DNA of 64,000 nt from Algoriphagus winogradskyi (GTDB lineage Bacteria > Bacteroidota > Bacteroidia > Cytophagales > Cyclobacteriaceae). Positions 43,597 to 52,258 of this stretch are shown here, in pieces (positions within the stretch are counted from its first letter, which is position 1; each line of letters opens with the position of its first letter). Location of the stretch: assembly GCF_900182815.1 (NCBI RefSeq), contig NZ_FXUA01000005.1:62001-126000 (forward strand). The letters run 5' to 3'. The notes under the pieces are model-generated. The model worked only from the letters and a program-made list of their open reading frames with translations, did no database searches and was not told the origin of the DNA. The position numbers and the translations under genes were made by a program.

Positions 43597-44031
43597 TTAC
43601 GGGGTTTCGATTGCCAATCCCTCGTGGCAAAGCTCGATCGTTTCAATCGCCACTTCATTTCCTGTTGAATTCAAGGAAGGTCCTTCCACTTTGCACGGCC
43701 AAGCTTCTTTTACCTTCCAGACCATCACTGGTTCATGCTCTTCGTTGAGCAAGCTGATGGTGAGGTCTCTACGCTCAATGTTGTTCATTTTTACCGTGTT
43801 GAGCCATTGGAAAAATTCGTTGTCAGCTCTGAACACCCCTCTTTTTAATGTAATATTTGAATATTGAGGAATGCCAGGCATTTTGCTCACATGGTATTCA
43901 AGTGAGCTGCCTTCACGATAGTCTATGCTTTGTAGCTCCACAGTAAGGCCTGATACTTCTGTGAAACCTATGCGGGATCCGCCCCATTCTACCTGGAAAT
44001 GAAACACGGAAACTGGATATGCTACTGCCAT
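43597..44031 (-). CDS. Inner tube protein (Afp1-like, gp19/Hcp fold)
   Basis: A 144-aa major tube subunit. Motifs are FHFQVEWGGSRIGFTEVSGL and SLEYHVSKMPGIPQYSNITL, then TVKMNNIERRDLTISLL. It forms hexameric rings that stack into the lumen through which cargo travels. Only one main tube gene is present, next to two sheath genes. It is 40 nt downstream of the smaller sheath gene and 3 nt upstream of the initiator. Confidence 0.93.
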   Translation of the reverse strand: MAVAYPVSVFHFQVEWGGSRIGFTEVSGLTVELQSIDYREGSSLEYHVSKMPGIPQYSNITLKRGVFRADNEFFQWLNTVKMNNIERRDLTISLLNEEHEPVMVWKVKEAWPCKVEGPSLNSTGNEVAIETIELCHEGLAIETP

Positions 44032-44071
44032 AATATTTTGATTTTAAGTTTGCTTTCAATGAAATGTTAGG

Positions 44072-45529
44072 TTAGGATTCCTGAAGCTTATGAGAGAATT
44101 TCAGGATAATAAATTCGGCAGGTCTTACTGCTGCCATTCCGATTTCGATAATGAGTCGCCCTTCGAGAATATCCTGAGCAGACATCGTCTGACCCAGTCC
44201 CACTCTTACAAAAAATGCCTCTTCGGGTTTGGCTCCTGCCAATGCTCCATCCCGCCAAAGTTTAGAAAGGAAGTTTTCGATCATGGTTTTGCTGCGCAGC
44301 CAAGTATTGGCGTCATTTGGCTCAAAGACCACGAATTCAGTCGCTTTTTTCACTGATTCTTCCACAAAAATGTAGAGTCTTCGCACGGGTACATACCTCC
44401 ATTCGTTATCGTTTCCAGCCAATGTTCTTGCGCCCCAAACTAGCGTTCCTTTACCAGTGAAAGTACGGATGGCATTGATGGATTTTCCTGAAGTAGCATC
44501 TACATTAAGTGCTGCTTGCTGATCATGGGAAACTTTGCGCGATGGACCGATTACTGTTCTTACATCCACATTTGCCGGAGCTTTCCATACACCACGCTGA
44601 CGATCTACTCTTGCATAGATGCCCGCAACTGCTCCTGATGGAGGTAAAGTGATGTATTGTTTTTTGATCTCTGCTAGAATTCCCCTATAAATACTTGGTT
44701 CGCTAGTTTCAAGAGCTTCTAAGCTTAGCGTATCAGAAGCTCCTGCTTCTGTAAGAGTTCCTCCAGAAGGATAATTGCTGGTATGCGTGATCGTTTGATC
44801 TGCTAGAGAGTAAGCGTAATTCAAAGAAGTACTCAAGTTTGGATAGTATGCCGCTCCATACTTTAGATTGCTCATTCCTATTCCATTATTTCTGAAATTC
44901 TGTGCATCAGCAAAGGGGTCAGCAGTAACTATTTTGACATCTATTATTACAAACCTGTCCTTCAAAGAGTCGCATTGGGCAAGTGCAGCATCGTAAATAT
45001 CTTTATAATCAGACCCAGTAAGATCTGTGGGAATTTGATCAGGAAAGACGAGCAAGGTTGGTTCGTCGATCGCTTTGATAGCTTCAAGACCTCCCAGAAT
45101 ACTCGCGGGAGTAGCAGAATCCCCTTTGATAGGTACATTGTCATAATCATTGACTGACACGATGTAACATGGCCCACCACCGTTGGAAAAATAGAGCTGC
45201 ATGCTGTAATAGAGCTTGTAAGGGCTTGGTGTGGCAGGAGGGGTAGCAGTGATTTTCCTGGTTGCTAATTTCTCTCCTGAACCTTTAGCAGCGTCGTAGC
45301 TGTCCACCACCGAAATCGTAAAAGTTTCTGGATTTCCTTTACCAAAAATCCCTTCGAATTCAAGCATGTTGGTGATTCGTGTTGGGACTCCCCGAACGTC
45401 CTCACCGTTTTTTTCAGCTCGATCTGTATGACCTATAAATGCGGGGACTGCTGTTTCCACAGAAGCTACCGATGCTGGTAAAGTGGCGATTTCTTCGATA
45501 TATACGCCTGGCGTTGATTGTATTGACAT
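44072..45529 (-). CDS. Contractile sheath protein, short form
   Basis: A 485-aa sheath subunit. The N-terminal sheath signature is TPGVYIEEIATLPASVASVE; GGPCYIVSV marks the core. The C-terminal assembly domain begins near KAPANVDVRTVIGPS and ends with AAVRPAEFIILKFSHKLQES. The last ~150 residues are almost the same as in the neighbouring longer sheath protein, so gene duplication is evident. Sheath polymerises around the tube in extended form and contracts to drive it out. This compact form lacks the insertion seen in the paralogue. Confidence 0.95.
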   Translation of the reverse strand: MSIQSTPGVYIEEIATLPASVASVETAVPAFIGHTDRAEKNGEDVRGVPTRITNMLEFEGIFGKGNPETFTISVVDSYDAAKGSGEKLATRKITATPPATPSPYKLYYSMQLYFSNGGGPCYIVSVNDYDNVPIKGDSATPASILGGLEAIKAIDEPTLLVFPDQIPTDLTGSDYKDIYDAALAQCDSLKDRFVIIDVKIVTADPFADAQNFRNNGIGMSNLKYGAAYYPNLSTSLNYAYSLADQTITHTSNYPSGGTLTEAGASDTLSLEALETSEPSIYRGILAEIKKQYITLPPSGAVAGIYARVDRQRGVWKAPANVDVRTVIGPSRKVSHDQQAALNVDATSGKSINAIRTFTGKGTLVWGARTLAGNDNEWRYVPVRRLYIFVEESVKKATEFVVFEPNDANTWLRSKTMIENFLSKLWRDGALAGAKPEEAFFVRVGLGQTMSAQDILEGRLIIEIGMAAVRPAEFIILKFSHKLQES

Positions 45530-45555
45530 GGCTAAATTTTTTTAAATGAAATGGA

Positions 45556-47295
45556 TTAAGATTCCTGAAGTTTATGAGAGAATTTCAGGATGATAAATTC
45601 TGCCGGTCTCACTGCCGCCATACCGATTTCTACTATAAGCCTTCCCTCCAAAATATCTAAGGGAGTCATAGTTTGCCCTAAACCTACCCGCACAAAAAAT
45701 GCCTCCTCAGCCTTGGCACCAGCCAAAGCTCCATCTCGCCAAAGATTGCTCAGAAAGTTTTCGATCATGGTTTTTACCCGGAGCCATGTATTGGCATCGT
45801 TTGGTTCAAATACCACAAATTCTGTTGCCTTTTTGACCGACTCTTCTACAAAAATGTAAAGTCTGCGGACAGGGATGTAGCGCCACTCATTGTCATTTCC
45901 TGCGAGTGTTCTAGCTCCCCAAACCAAGTTTCCTTTTCCTTGGAAAAAGCGTATCGCGTTAATAGATTTTCCTGAAGTGGGATCTACGTTGAGTAAACCC
46001 TGATCCTCCGCACTGATAGAGACTACTGGTTTGATTACTCCTCTCACATCCACATTTGCCGGCGCTTTCCAAACACCACGCTGCCGATCAACTCGAGCAC
46101 AGATACCTGCCATCGATGCAGATGGATAGAGTTCCATTTTTTTGGATTGAAGCTTTGCTACTATAGTATTATAAAGAGTCTTATCAGGTGCTTGCCAAGA
46201 GAAAGTGCCTGAACCTGAAATGACAGCCCCTCCATCGCCATTGTCATCATAGGTCAGGGCGATAGGTGCCCCAGCAATTCCTGGTGTGGTTGCCACGAGC
46301 GTGAGTGTGGAAGTAGAAGGGGTTCGGGAAGCAGTAAAAAGTGGGTCTGCAGTTGCATTGATTGCATTTAGCAAGGCATCCGCGGTATTGATATCAGTGG
46401 CGCCTGGAGTAAAAGTGATACCAGCTGTATATGCTGTGCTTCCGATAGTAATAATATCACCATCGATATTTGCAGTATTATTTATGCGTATTGTTGCAGT
46501 TGCAAAAGCATCACCGTTACCAACAGTAGTAAGCATTTTATTGTGAAATGGTCCTAAACCTGCTCCGCCTCTATTATCAGTAATGGTCAATTTGGATTCG
46601 GAATAATATTTATAAAGTGAGGTTTTAAGCGATGGATAATAAGCTGCTGCATATTTCAAATCGCTGCTTCCTACTTCATCTCGGAAAGAGTCTCCATCTT
46701 CTTGAACACTTTGTCCATTGTAGTTTAGTGCATCCATCAAGGCAAACCTGTCTTGGAGTTTGGAACATTGCGCTATTAATGTGTCATGGATAGTTTTTCG
46801 ATCTGTTGGGCTCAGAATCACAGCCTCTGGTATCACCAAAAGTGTTGGCTCGTCTTCTTCTTCCAGCGCATTAATCCCTGCTATCAATTCGCCTGGGTCG
46901 ATAGATGCTGGAGCTGGATTAGGTCCGGCTACGAATCCGCCAACAGGAACAATGTAACATGGGCCACCACCATTGTTGAAATACATGAAGACCTGATAAG
47001 TCATGCGGTAAGGCGAAAAATTTGTTGGATCCGTGATTTCTACCACTGTTGATCCGTCCGATGCTTCAGTCAAGACCACTCCATAGTCTTCAGGATAGGA
47101 TTCACCGAAAATCTCCTTGTATTCCAAATAGGAACTGACTCGAACTGGCTGATTTGCCGGTAAAGTCTCACCGTTTTTTTCGCGAGTAGCGGTATAGCCT
47201 ACAAATGCTGGGATCGCTGTCGCGACTGGAGCAATAGAGGCGGGAAGGGTTGATATTTCCTGAACATAAACCCCGGGGGTTTTAAAGTCTGCCAT
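45556..47295 (-). CDS. Contractile sheath protein, long form with insertion
   Basis: A 579-aa sheath paralogue that starts KTPGVYVQEISTLPASIAPV. The central nucleotide region GGPCYIVPVGG and the C-terminal part (KAPANVDVRGVIKP ... FIILKFSHKLQES) match the short form closely. An extra ~105-aa beta-rich domain occupies ~255-365 (ATATIRINNTANIDGDIITI; FTPGATDINTADALLNAI; SGSGTFSWQ), most likely projecting from the particle surface. The 26-nt gap to the short form keeps both in one transcript. Which copy is the major subunit cannot be read from the sequence. Confidence 0.93.
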   Translation of the reverse strand: MADFKTPGVYVQEISTLPASIAPVATAIPAFVGYTATREKNGETLPANQPVRVSSYLEYKEIFGESYPEDYGVVLTEASDGSTVVEITDPTNFSPYRMTYQVFMYFNNGGGPCYIVPVGGFVAGPNPAPASIDPGELIAGINALEEEDEPTLLVIPEAVILSPTDRKTIHDTLIAQCSKLQDRFALMDALNYNGQSVQEDGDSFRDEVGSSDLKYAAAYYPSLKTSLYKYYSESKLTITDNRGGAGLGPFHNKMLTTVGNGDAFATATIRINNTANIDGDIITIGSTAYTAGITFTPGATDINTADALLNAINATADPLFTASRTPSTSTLTLVATTPGIAGAPIALTYDDNGDGGAVISGSGTFSWQAPDKTLYNTIVAKLQSKKMELYPSASMAGICARVDRQRGVWKAPANVDVRGVIKPVVSISAEDQGLLNVDPTSGKSINAIRFFQGKGNLVWGARTLAGNDNEWRYIPVRRLYIFVEESVKKATEFVVFEPNDANTWLRVKTMIENFLSNLWRDGALAGAKAEEAFFVRVGLGQTMTPLDILEGRLIVEIGMAAVRPAEFIILKFSHKLQES

Positions 47296-47309
47296 ATTCG
47301 GATTGTTTG

Positions 47310-48437
47310 CTAGATGAATACATATATTTCTGAGTTTGCCTCTCCACCACTTTGCTTAGTCGGAGCGGATCGGGATGGATTTGGGAGGTTTGGGATTAGA
47401 ATCTGATTTCCGGGAGTTCTTCTAAGCTGAAAATTGAGTTTTGGAATCTCGAAGTATGGAATCTTACTCTGCGAGCGGAAAACCACTGTTTCCAGATTAT
47501 TTATTTTAATGTCAGCGTTTGGACTAGCTCCAATCTGGTCAAATGCGTAGGAGCCATAGGGAACGCTGCCTACATTTCCTTGATCCTGAATTTGCAGCTG
47601 CGTAGCAACTAGATCTATTTTATTGTTGCCATTCACTACGAAATAAGTCCAGCGACTTTCTTTTCTTGAAAAGGAAACTTGATAGTATTCCATAGCTCCA
47701 TAGAGATGATTAGGAGCAGCTTGGTATCGTAATTCAATCAAGCCAAATGGCTGAGCCGAGGCGGATTCACCAAGCCAATACTTCTTGGACCACAAGTCAT
47801 CCGTATCTCCGGAATTTCTAAGTGTGAATGTGTAAACACCTTCTTTTTTTCCTTTGAGATCAAAAAGAATTCTAAAAAGGCCATTTTCATCAGGATTGAT
47901 TTCATATCCATCAGGCAATGGATTTCCAACAGCATCTTTACCGGCTGATACTACTTCTCCTGCAGCATTTCTGACCTTGATCCGAACTGAAGCTGGTATC
48001 GGATCTAGTGTGAGCTGCATGGAGAAAGCTTTTGGCCTAAGCCCATCTAATAATTGATAAGACAATTCCTCTGGATTTTCACTCGCCGTTGAGGCGTTTG
48101 CCGGAGTATTTTGAAAAAAAGGAATTTTGCCGGCTTGAAATTCTTCAGAACCATTATTTAGGTCAGTTACCTGAAGAAATGCGCCTGCATTCTCTGGTTT
48201 AAAAAAGAAGAAAAATGACTGGGGTAAAGCTAATGGCGTAAGAGGAGTAGTTTCATCATCTTCTGCACGATAAAGTAATACAATACCTCCAGGTGTTTTT
48301 CTGAATAGGATTTTGCCGTTTTTCATCAAATGCGCGGTTTCAGCTGAAGGCATAAGAATCAGGTCTTTGGCCAAGCCGTCGCGGTAAAAGTCATGGCGAA
48401 GCGCTACTTCGCCGAGGCGGGTGTAGATTATGCTCAT
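47310..48437 (-). CDS. eCIS protein of unknown function, between terminator and sheath
   Basis: A 375-aa protein without a recognised family motif. It starts MSIIYTRLGEVALRHDFYRD, has beta-rich Ig-like segments (IKVRNAAGEVVSAGKDAVGN; GVYTFTLRNSGDTDDLWSKK), and ends with a proline/serine-rich tail (LPNPSRSAPTKQS). It overlaps the DUF4255 gene by 4 nt and lies immediately before the sheath genes. AlgoCIS has a cap adaptor at the distal end; this gene's position next to the terminator makes it a candidate for that part, but I cannot confirm homology. Confidence 0.72.
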   Translation of the reverse strand: MSIIYTRLGEVALRHDFYRDGLAKDLILMPSAETAHLMKNGKILFRKTPGGIVLLYRAEDDETTPLTPLALPQSFFFFFKPENAGAFLQVTDLNNGSEEFQAGKIPFFQNTPANASTASENPEELSYQLLDGLRPKAFSMQLTLDPIPASVRIKVRNAAGEVVSAGKDAVGNPLPDGYEINPDENGLFRILFDLKGKKEGVYTFTLRNSGDTDDLWSKKYWLGESASAQPFGLIELRYQAAPNHLYGAMEYYQVSFSRKESRWTYFVVNGNNKIDLVATQLQIQDQGNVGSVPYGSYAFDQIGASPNADIKINNLETVVFRSQSKIPYFEIPKLNFQLRRTPGNQILIPNLPNPSRSAPTKQSGGEANSEIYVFI

Positions 48438-49042
48438 GATTTATGAAGAGTATCGAGATGTATTTTTTCAATCGGATCTCCGCTTTCCTGAATAGCGTTT
48501 TCCTGAATTTTCAGGGTCTTAACCTTATATAAAACAGAGGGTAGGTATTTTGCGCCCACCACTGTCCAGAAGTTATAGAGCTGCTCGAAAGAATAACTGT
48601 ATAGCTCAACGACAATTTTTGAAAGTTCAGGATCGAAGTTTGCCAAGCCAGGACTGTTTTCTTTCGTGAATACATTTTTGGATTGGAAGAAAGCAATGGC
48701 GTATCCCAATTGCTTGAGTCCTTCCACATAGTCATCTGAGGAATCATTTAACTTTTTGTTCTGGAAGTTTGCAGTGATCAACACATATAGATTCAGTTGT
48801 ATCTCTGGATTTCTCTTTTCAGTCTTTCCGACAGCATTGATATAGGTGCTACGCTGTTCCTTGATCGTGCGCTCTTCTTCTATATTTATAAGTGAAAGGC
48901 CAAGGCTTTGATCGGGTATGGCGAGCCCAGATTCATTGGTGACACTGGAGAGATAAATTCTATTCCCCATCGTATCACCTACCTTTAGCTTGATAAAGGC
49001 ATTGAGTTCTGCGGTTAAAAATTCCAAAGTGGAGTGGATCAT
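48434..49042 (-). CDS. Tail terminator/cap protein (DUF4255, Afp16-like)
   Basis: A 202-aa protein. The N-terminal signature MIHSTLEFLTAELNAFIKLK and the central block NPEIQLNLYVLITANF, followed by YVEGLKQLGYAIAFFQSKNVF, belong to the DUF4255/Pvc16_N family. These proteins sit at the distal end of the tube-sheath and stop its growth. It is the first gene of the minus-strand operon, with 242 nt of noncoding DNA in front, so the main promoter should be just upstream. Confidence 0.92.
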   Translation of the reverse strand: MIHSTLEFLTAELNAFIKLKVGDTMGNRIYLSSVTNESGLAIPDQSLGLSLINIEEERTIKEQRSTYINAVGKTEKRNPEIQLNLYVLITANFQNKKLNDSSDDYVEGLKQLGYAIAFFQSKNVFTKENSPGLANFDPELSKIVVELYSYSFEQLYNFWTVVGAKYLPSVLYKVKTLKIQENAIQESGDPIEKIHLDTLHKS

Positions 49043-49183
49043 GTCTGTATAAAAAATGTTTAAAAAACCAGTTAAAAACCTTTGTCAAGGTATTGAACTT
49101 AGCTTGCAAAAGACAGGAAATAATATGGCGGAATTATGCAATAATTAAGAATTAAAAAATTACAATTCGCTGAAAATCATTTG

Positions 49184-49210
49184 AATAGTTAAAATATGTG
49201 TTTAACTATT
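49184..49210. promoter_or_regulatory. Perfect inverted repeat upstream of the eCIS operon (candidate operator)
   Basis: AATAGTTAAA (49184-49193) and TTTAACTATT (49201-49210) are exact reverse complements separated by seven bases. The site is ~142 nt upstream of the first eCIS gene start and in the gap after the helical-repeat gene. Low G+C and absence of an adjoining T-run argue against a terminator and favour a protein-binding site. No exact TAnnTTTG box occurs in this 242-nt gap on the minus strand, so the operon may use a non-housekeeping promoter. Confidence 0.55.
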
Positions 49211-49284
49211 GACATTTATCATTCTCAATAATTCAGAAAGTGATGACGCTTTCAGGAGAATAATTCGTTTGGGAGCTGTAGTGA

Positions 49285-50664
49285 TTAGAAAATTTGGTTT
49301 TTCGTTTTTGCAGTGATCCAACCATCATATCTAATTAGCTCAGAAGAGCTGGGTCTCCACTCTAAGCCTTCATTTTCATTTTGAAGTTTAAAGAGAACTG
49401 GATCATAGACGTAATCCTGCAAGCCCGCATTAAAAAGTGATTTTTGCATTTTTGAAAAAATTTGGAACGAGAGGTGAATTCGTTTTAAGGTCTTGCATTT
49501 ATACCTTGAAATTAATTTTCTGAAGTTTTCAATTTTATATTCTAGCCAGTCTTCATCATTTTGTTCAAAAAGGATCATAATCTCCAACATTTTTGAGCCT
49601 AAATAGTATTCAGAATTACTCTTCAGATATTTTTGGCATGAATGAATCTCCTTCAATGCAGTTTTAAAATTGCCTTGTTTGAAATAAATGTAGGCTTCTA
49701 GATAACTCCATATTTTATCTTGTGAGGAATCCAATTTCATCAGATTTTTTCGAAGAATTTGATGTGCTTCCTCGATTCTATTTAAATGGAATAAGGCATA
49801 CCAATGATTTAGTGAAAACCGAAGTTTATTTTCAATGGAGAATTTAATTGGGTTTACCGAGTATATGCACTCCTCCAATACTTCGGCATATTCCCGCTTT
49901 GCAAGAAGTATAGAGGTCTTGGTTAATACTAATTCATCTTTTGTTCGAGACTCTGTATTCTGATTTAAATCCAATTCTGCTTCATTGACCTGAGTCAAGG
50001 CTTTTTCATAATCTTTATGCTGTATGGCTCGGTTAATATCGTCCAATATAACCCAGGATTTGCGGCTATAGTTAAGTTGACGAATCATCGTCTTTAAATG
50101 CTCGTTTTTTGACTCCTTTTGATCTGTAGGTTTTTTATAGTTTTCCTTGATTAATAACTGTAAGTGACTTTTAATAGCAATCTCGAGTTCTGGCAAGTCA
50201 TTGTTGTTCAAAACCTCGCAAATTCCAAAGCGGGAAGCTGTACTGTAAATTGTTAGGACTAAATCATGAAAGCCATTTTTAATGGCCATTTTCAGGCCAC
50301 GTTCTAGTAATTTAGAACCCTCATTTCGTATGCCTCTAGCAAGAATTAGCTCGCTTTTCAAAAGTAATTCGGAACATTCAATGTGAAGCTGATTTTCCCG
50401 CTTGATACAGCTTGGCTTAAGTATTAATAATAGTTCTTCAAACTCATCTTTCACTCTTTTTTTGAGTTGAAAATATGCTGAACCTTCTGGCTTTTTATAG
50501 ATTTTCTGAGAGTACTCTGTATCGCTAAGCCCAGGTTGGTTTACAAAGAGTTTCATGAGCATCAGTTTCTTTGAACCAGGAGGGTTTTTGATTTTAGCAA
50601 ATTCTAGCAACTGCGTTTTTTCTGGCAATGAACATGCTTCCAACAATTGGTTGATAGATTCCAT
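49285..50664 (-). CDS. Helical-repeat protein upstream of the eCIS operon
   Basis: A 459-aa soluble protein. The N-terminus (MESINQLLEACSLPEKTQLLE) and a helical bundle, including EYSQKIYKKPEGSAYFQLKK, look like a compact, possibly DNA-binding domain. From ~90 on it has TPR-like helical pairs (EKALTQVNEAELDLNQ; AYIYFKQGNFKTALKEIHSC). Proteins of this layout (N-terminal helical domain plus TPRs) are common in Bacteroidota and poorly understood. It lies on the same strand directly upstream of the eCIS operon, separated by the inverted repeat, so it may regulate the system; this is positional inference. Confidence 0.65.
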   Translation of the reverse strand: MESINQLLEACSLPEKTQLLEFAKIKNPPGSKKLMLMKLFVNQPGLSDTEYSQKIYKKPEGSAYFQLKKRVKDEFEELLLILKPSCIKRENQLHIECSELLLKSELILARGIRNEGSKLLERGLKMAIKNGFHDLVLTIYSTASRFGICEVLNNNDLPELEIAIKSHLQLLIKENYKKPTDQKESKNEHLKTMIRQLNYSRKSWVILDDINRAIQHKDYEKALTQVNEAELDLNQNTESRTKDELVLTKTSILLAKREYAEVLEECIYSVNPIKFSIENKLRFSLNHWYALFHLNRIEEAHQILRKNLMKLDSSQDKIWSYLEAYIYFKQGNFKTALKEIHSCQKYLKSNSEYYLGSKMLEIMILFEQNDEDWLEYKIENFRKLISRYKCKTLKRIHLSFQIFSKMQKSLFNAGLQDYVYDPVLFKLQNENEGLEWRPSSSELIRYDGWITAKTKNQIF

Positions 50665-50786
50665 AAAAAAGTATTAAAGGCGTAAAAAAGGGTTGACTAG
50701 GCCTAAAATACGATTTATTTACCTGGTAATCAAACCATTAAAACATAAGTTGCCCTTAAGGTGTAGTGCCTAAAACAAGGGGAACC

Positions 50787-52169
50787 TTACTTTATCAAAG
50801 TGAAAACACTGGCAGAGGTTTTTTTGTACTGACTTTCCAAAGCCGGAAATTGCTTGAGTAGTGTTTCGAAATCGCCATTAGGATCTATGACTTTGGATGG
50901 CAGCTGCTTTTGAAGCATTTGAAAAAGTCTTGCCTTTTCTCTTAAATCCCGATCTTGATCCAGATACAGTTTACTCAGCCGATAATTTAAAAATGGCCCG
51001 CCAATTCTGGTGTTAAGGTATGGAGCGAGATTGTCTCCCATTATCAAGATATCACCAGAATAATTAGATTCATTTTGTCCTACAAAATATTCTGAATCCG
51101 TGATTTTTTGTTGCCAATACCATATTCCAGCCACTGGAAGCCCTACTACTAATAGGTAAAAGGCAATTTTCGCAATTATTTCTTTTTTGATATTCAGGAA
51201 AAACTGATTAATCAAATAAGTAAGGCCTGGGATTAAAATCACCAATTGATAAGCTGCCTGTTTTTTGATAATAAAGTATTCAGCAGCTGAAAAGACCAAC
51301 CAGATTAGTATAAGCTGCCTTTGCTTTTGTTGATTGATAGTAGATCCTCGCATGACTGTAGCTATAAAATAACCTACCACTGCTAATGAAAGAGGGAATA
51401 TTCCTAGAATTAGCCAGTCAATTAGAGATTGATATTCATATTTTTCTGATAGAAAAGTGAGTGGCCAGATTTGTATAGCTTCTTCCAAGCCATCGTTCCA
51501 AAAGTAAAATACTGTGATCAACAATATTGGCAGAAAATATCCGACTAAAGAAAGCATCAACTGCCGGAAGGAAAAGCTACTGATCGCAATTCCAGTGAAT
51601 ATCATATAAGGCAGAAATAGGATATAATTAGGTTGGAATCCTGTGGCCAATCCAGCATAAATACCAAGTAAAAGAGTGGCTTCACTTGTATCTTTTTGCA
51701 GCACAGTTTGTGAGAAAAGCTGTCCAAGAGCAAGTATTAAAAAGGTGCTGCCAAGTAACGCCGGGCTTAAGCTCAACATATCAAATGAAAAATGGAAGAG
51801 CGCAGCCATAATAATAGCTGGAAGATAGGTATTGATGTCAAAGGCCTTAAATTTGATCAACATGGAATTCCAATACAGAATCTGGAAAGAAATCAAAAGC
51901 CTTCCCACCACTTCATAAGCAAGGAGGCTGCGACCAAACAGCAAGTCCATTAAAGTGAAGAAACCCGCAGATAGAGGACCATTGTCGTCTATAATATCCT
52001 GATATAAAAAATAACCTTGCTCCAGGCGCTCTCCGAGAAGCATCCACATCAATTGTGGGTTGGTAATAGGAAAAGGATTTAGCATCAAATAGGCTAATGT
52101 CAGCAGTAGAACGTATATTCCTATGCCGATTAGCCTGAAGGGATCATTTAATTTGAAAAAGCTGAACAA
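50787..52169 (-). CDS. Polytopic membrane protein, glycosyltransferase-like topology
   Basis: A 460-aa protein with ~11 hydrophobic segments over residues 10-365 and a soluble C-terminal ~90 residues. The first extracytoplasmic loop contains ERLEQGYFLYQDIIDDNGPL, whose acidic residues (QDIIDDNGP) resemble the DxD-like loop of GT-C transferases. The family is otherwise unrecognised; lineage-specific proteins like this sit beside rbfA in related genomes. It is divergent from rbfA. A transporter or glycan-related role is possible. Confidence 0.6.
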   Translation of the reverse strand: MFSFFKLNDPFRLIGIGIYVLLLTLAYLMLNPFPITNPQLMWMLLGERLEQGYFLYQDIIDDNGPLSAGFFTLMDLLFGRSLLAYEVVGRLLISFQILYWNSMLIKFKAFDINTYLPAIIMAALFHFSFDMLSLSPALLGSTFLILALGQLFSQTVLQKDTSEATLLLGIYAGLATGFQPNYILFLPYMIFTGIAISSFSFRQLMLSLVGYFLPILLITVFYFWNDGLEEAIQIWPLTFLSEKYEYQSLIDWLILGIFPLSLAVVGYFIATVMRGSTINQQKQRQLILIWLVFSAAEYFIIKKQAAYQLVILIPGLTYLINQFFLNIKKEIIAKIAFYLLVVGLPVAGIWYWQQKITDSEYFVGQNESNYSGDILIMGDNLAPYLNTRIGGPFLNYRLSKLYLDQDRDLREKARLFQMLQKQLPSKVIDPNGDFETLLKQFPALESQYKKTSASVFTLIK

Positions 52170-52233
52170 GGTAAATTGGAGAAGAGTGTTTGGTTGGTTT
52201 TGCCCGAAATTAAAGCTTGCCCAACTATTTCGC

Positions 52234-52241
52234 TAAATTTG
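52234..52241 (+). promoter_or_regulatory. -7 box upstream of rbfA
   Basis: TAAATTTG is an exact -7 consensus match, 17 nt before the rbfA ATG at 52259. No clear -33 TTTG sits at the right distance. Confidence 0.4.
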
Positions 52242-52258
52242 TACCACAAATACTTCAT

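Noticed and set aside
21367-49042. Type VI secretion system
   Set aside because: No TssJ, TssL, TssM or ClpV homologue; the ATPase is a single-AAA Afp15 type and the terminator and tape measure are eCIS-like.
21367-49042. Prophage
   Set aside because: No capsid, portal, terminase, integrase or lysis gene; only tail-like parts plus ATPase and cargo.
49043-49284. Housekeeping promoter directly before the eCIS operon
   Set aside because: No exact TAnnTTTG box on the minus strand in this gap; the best near-matches lack a -33 partner, so no promoter is called.
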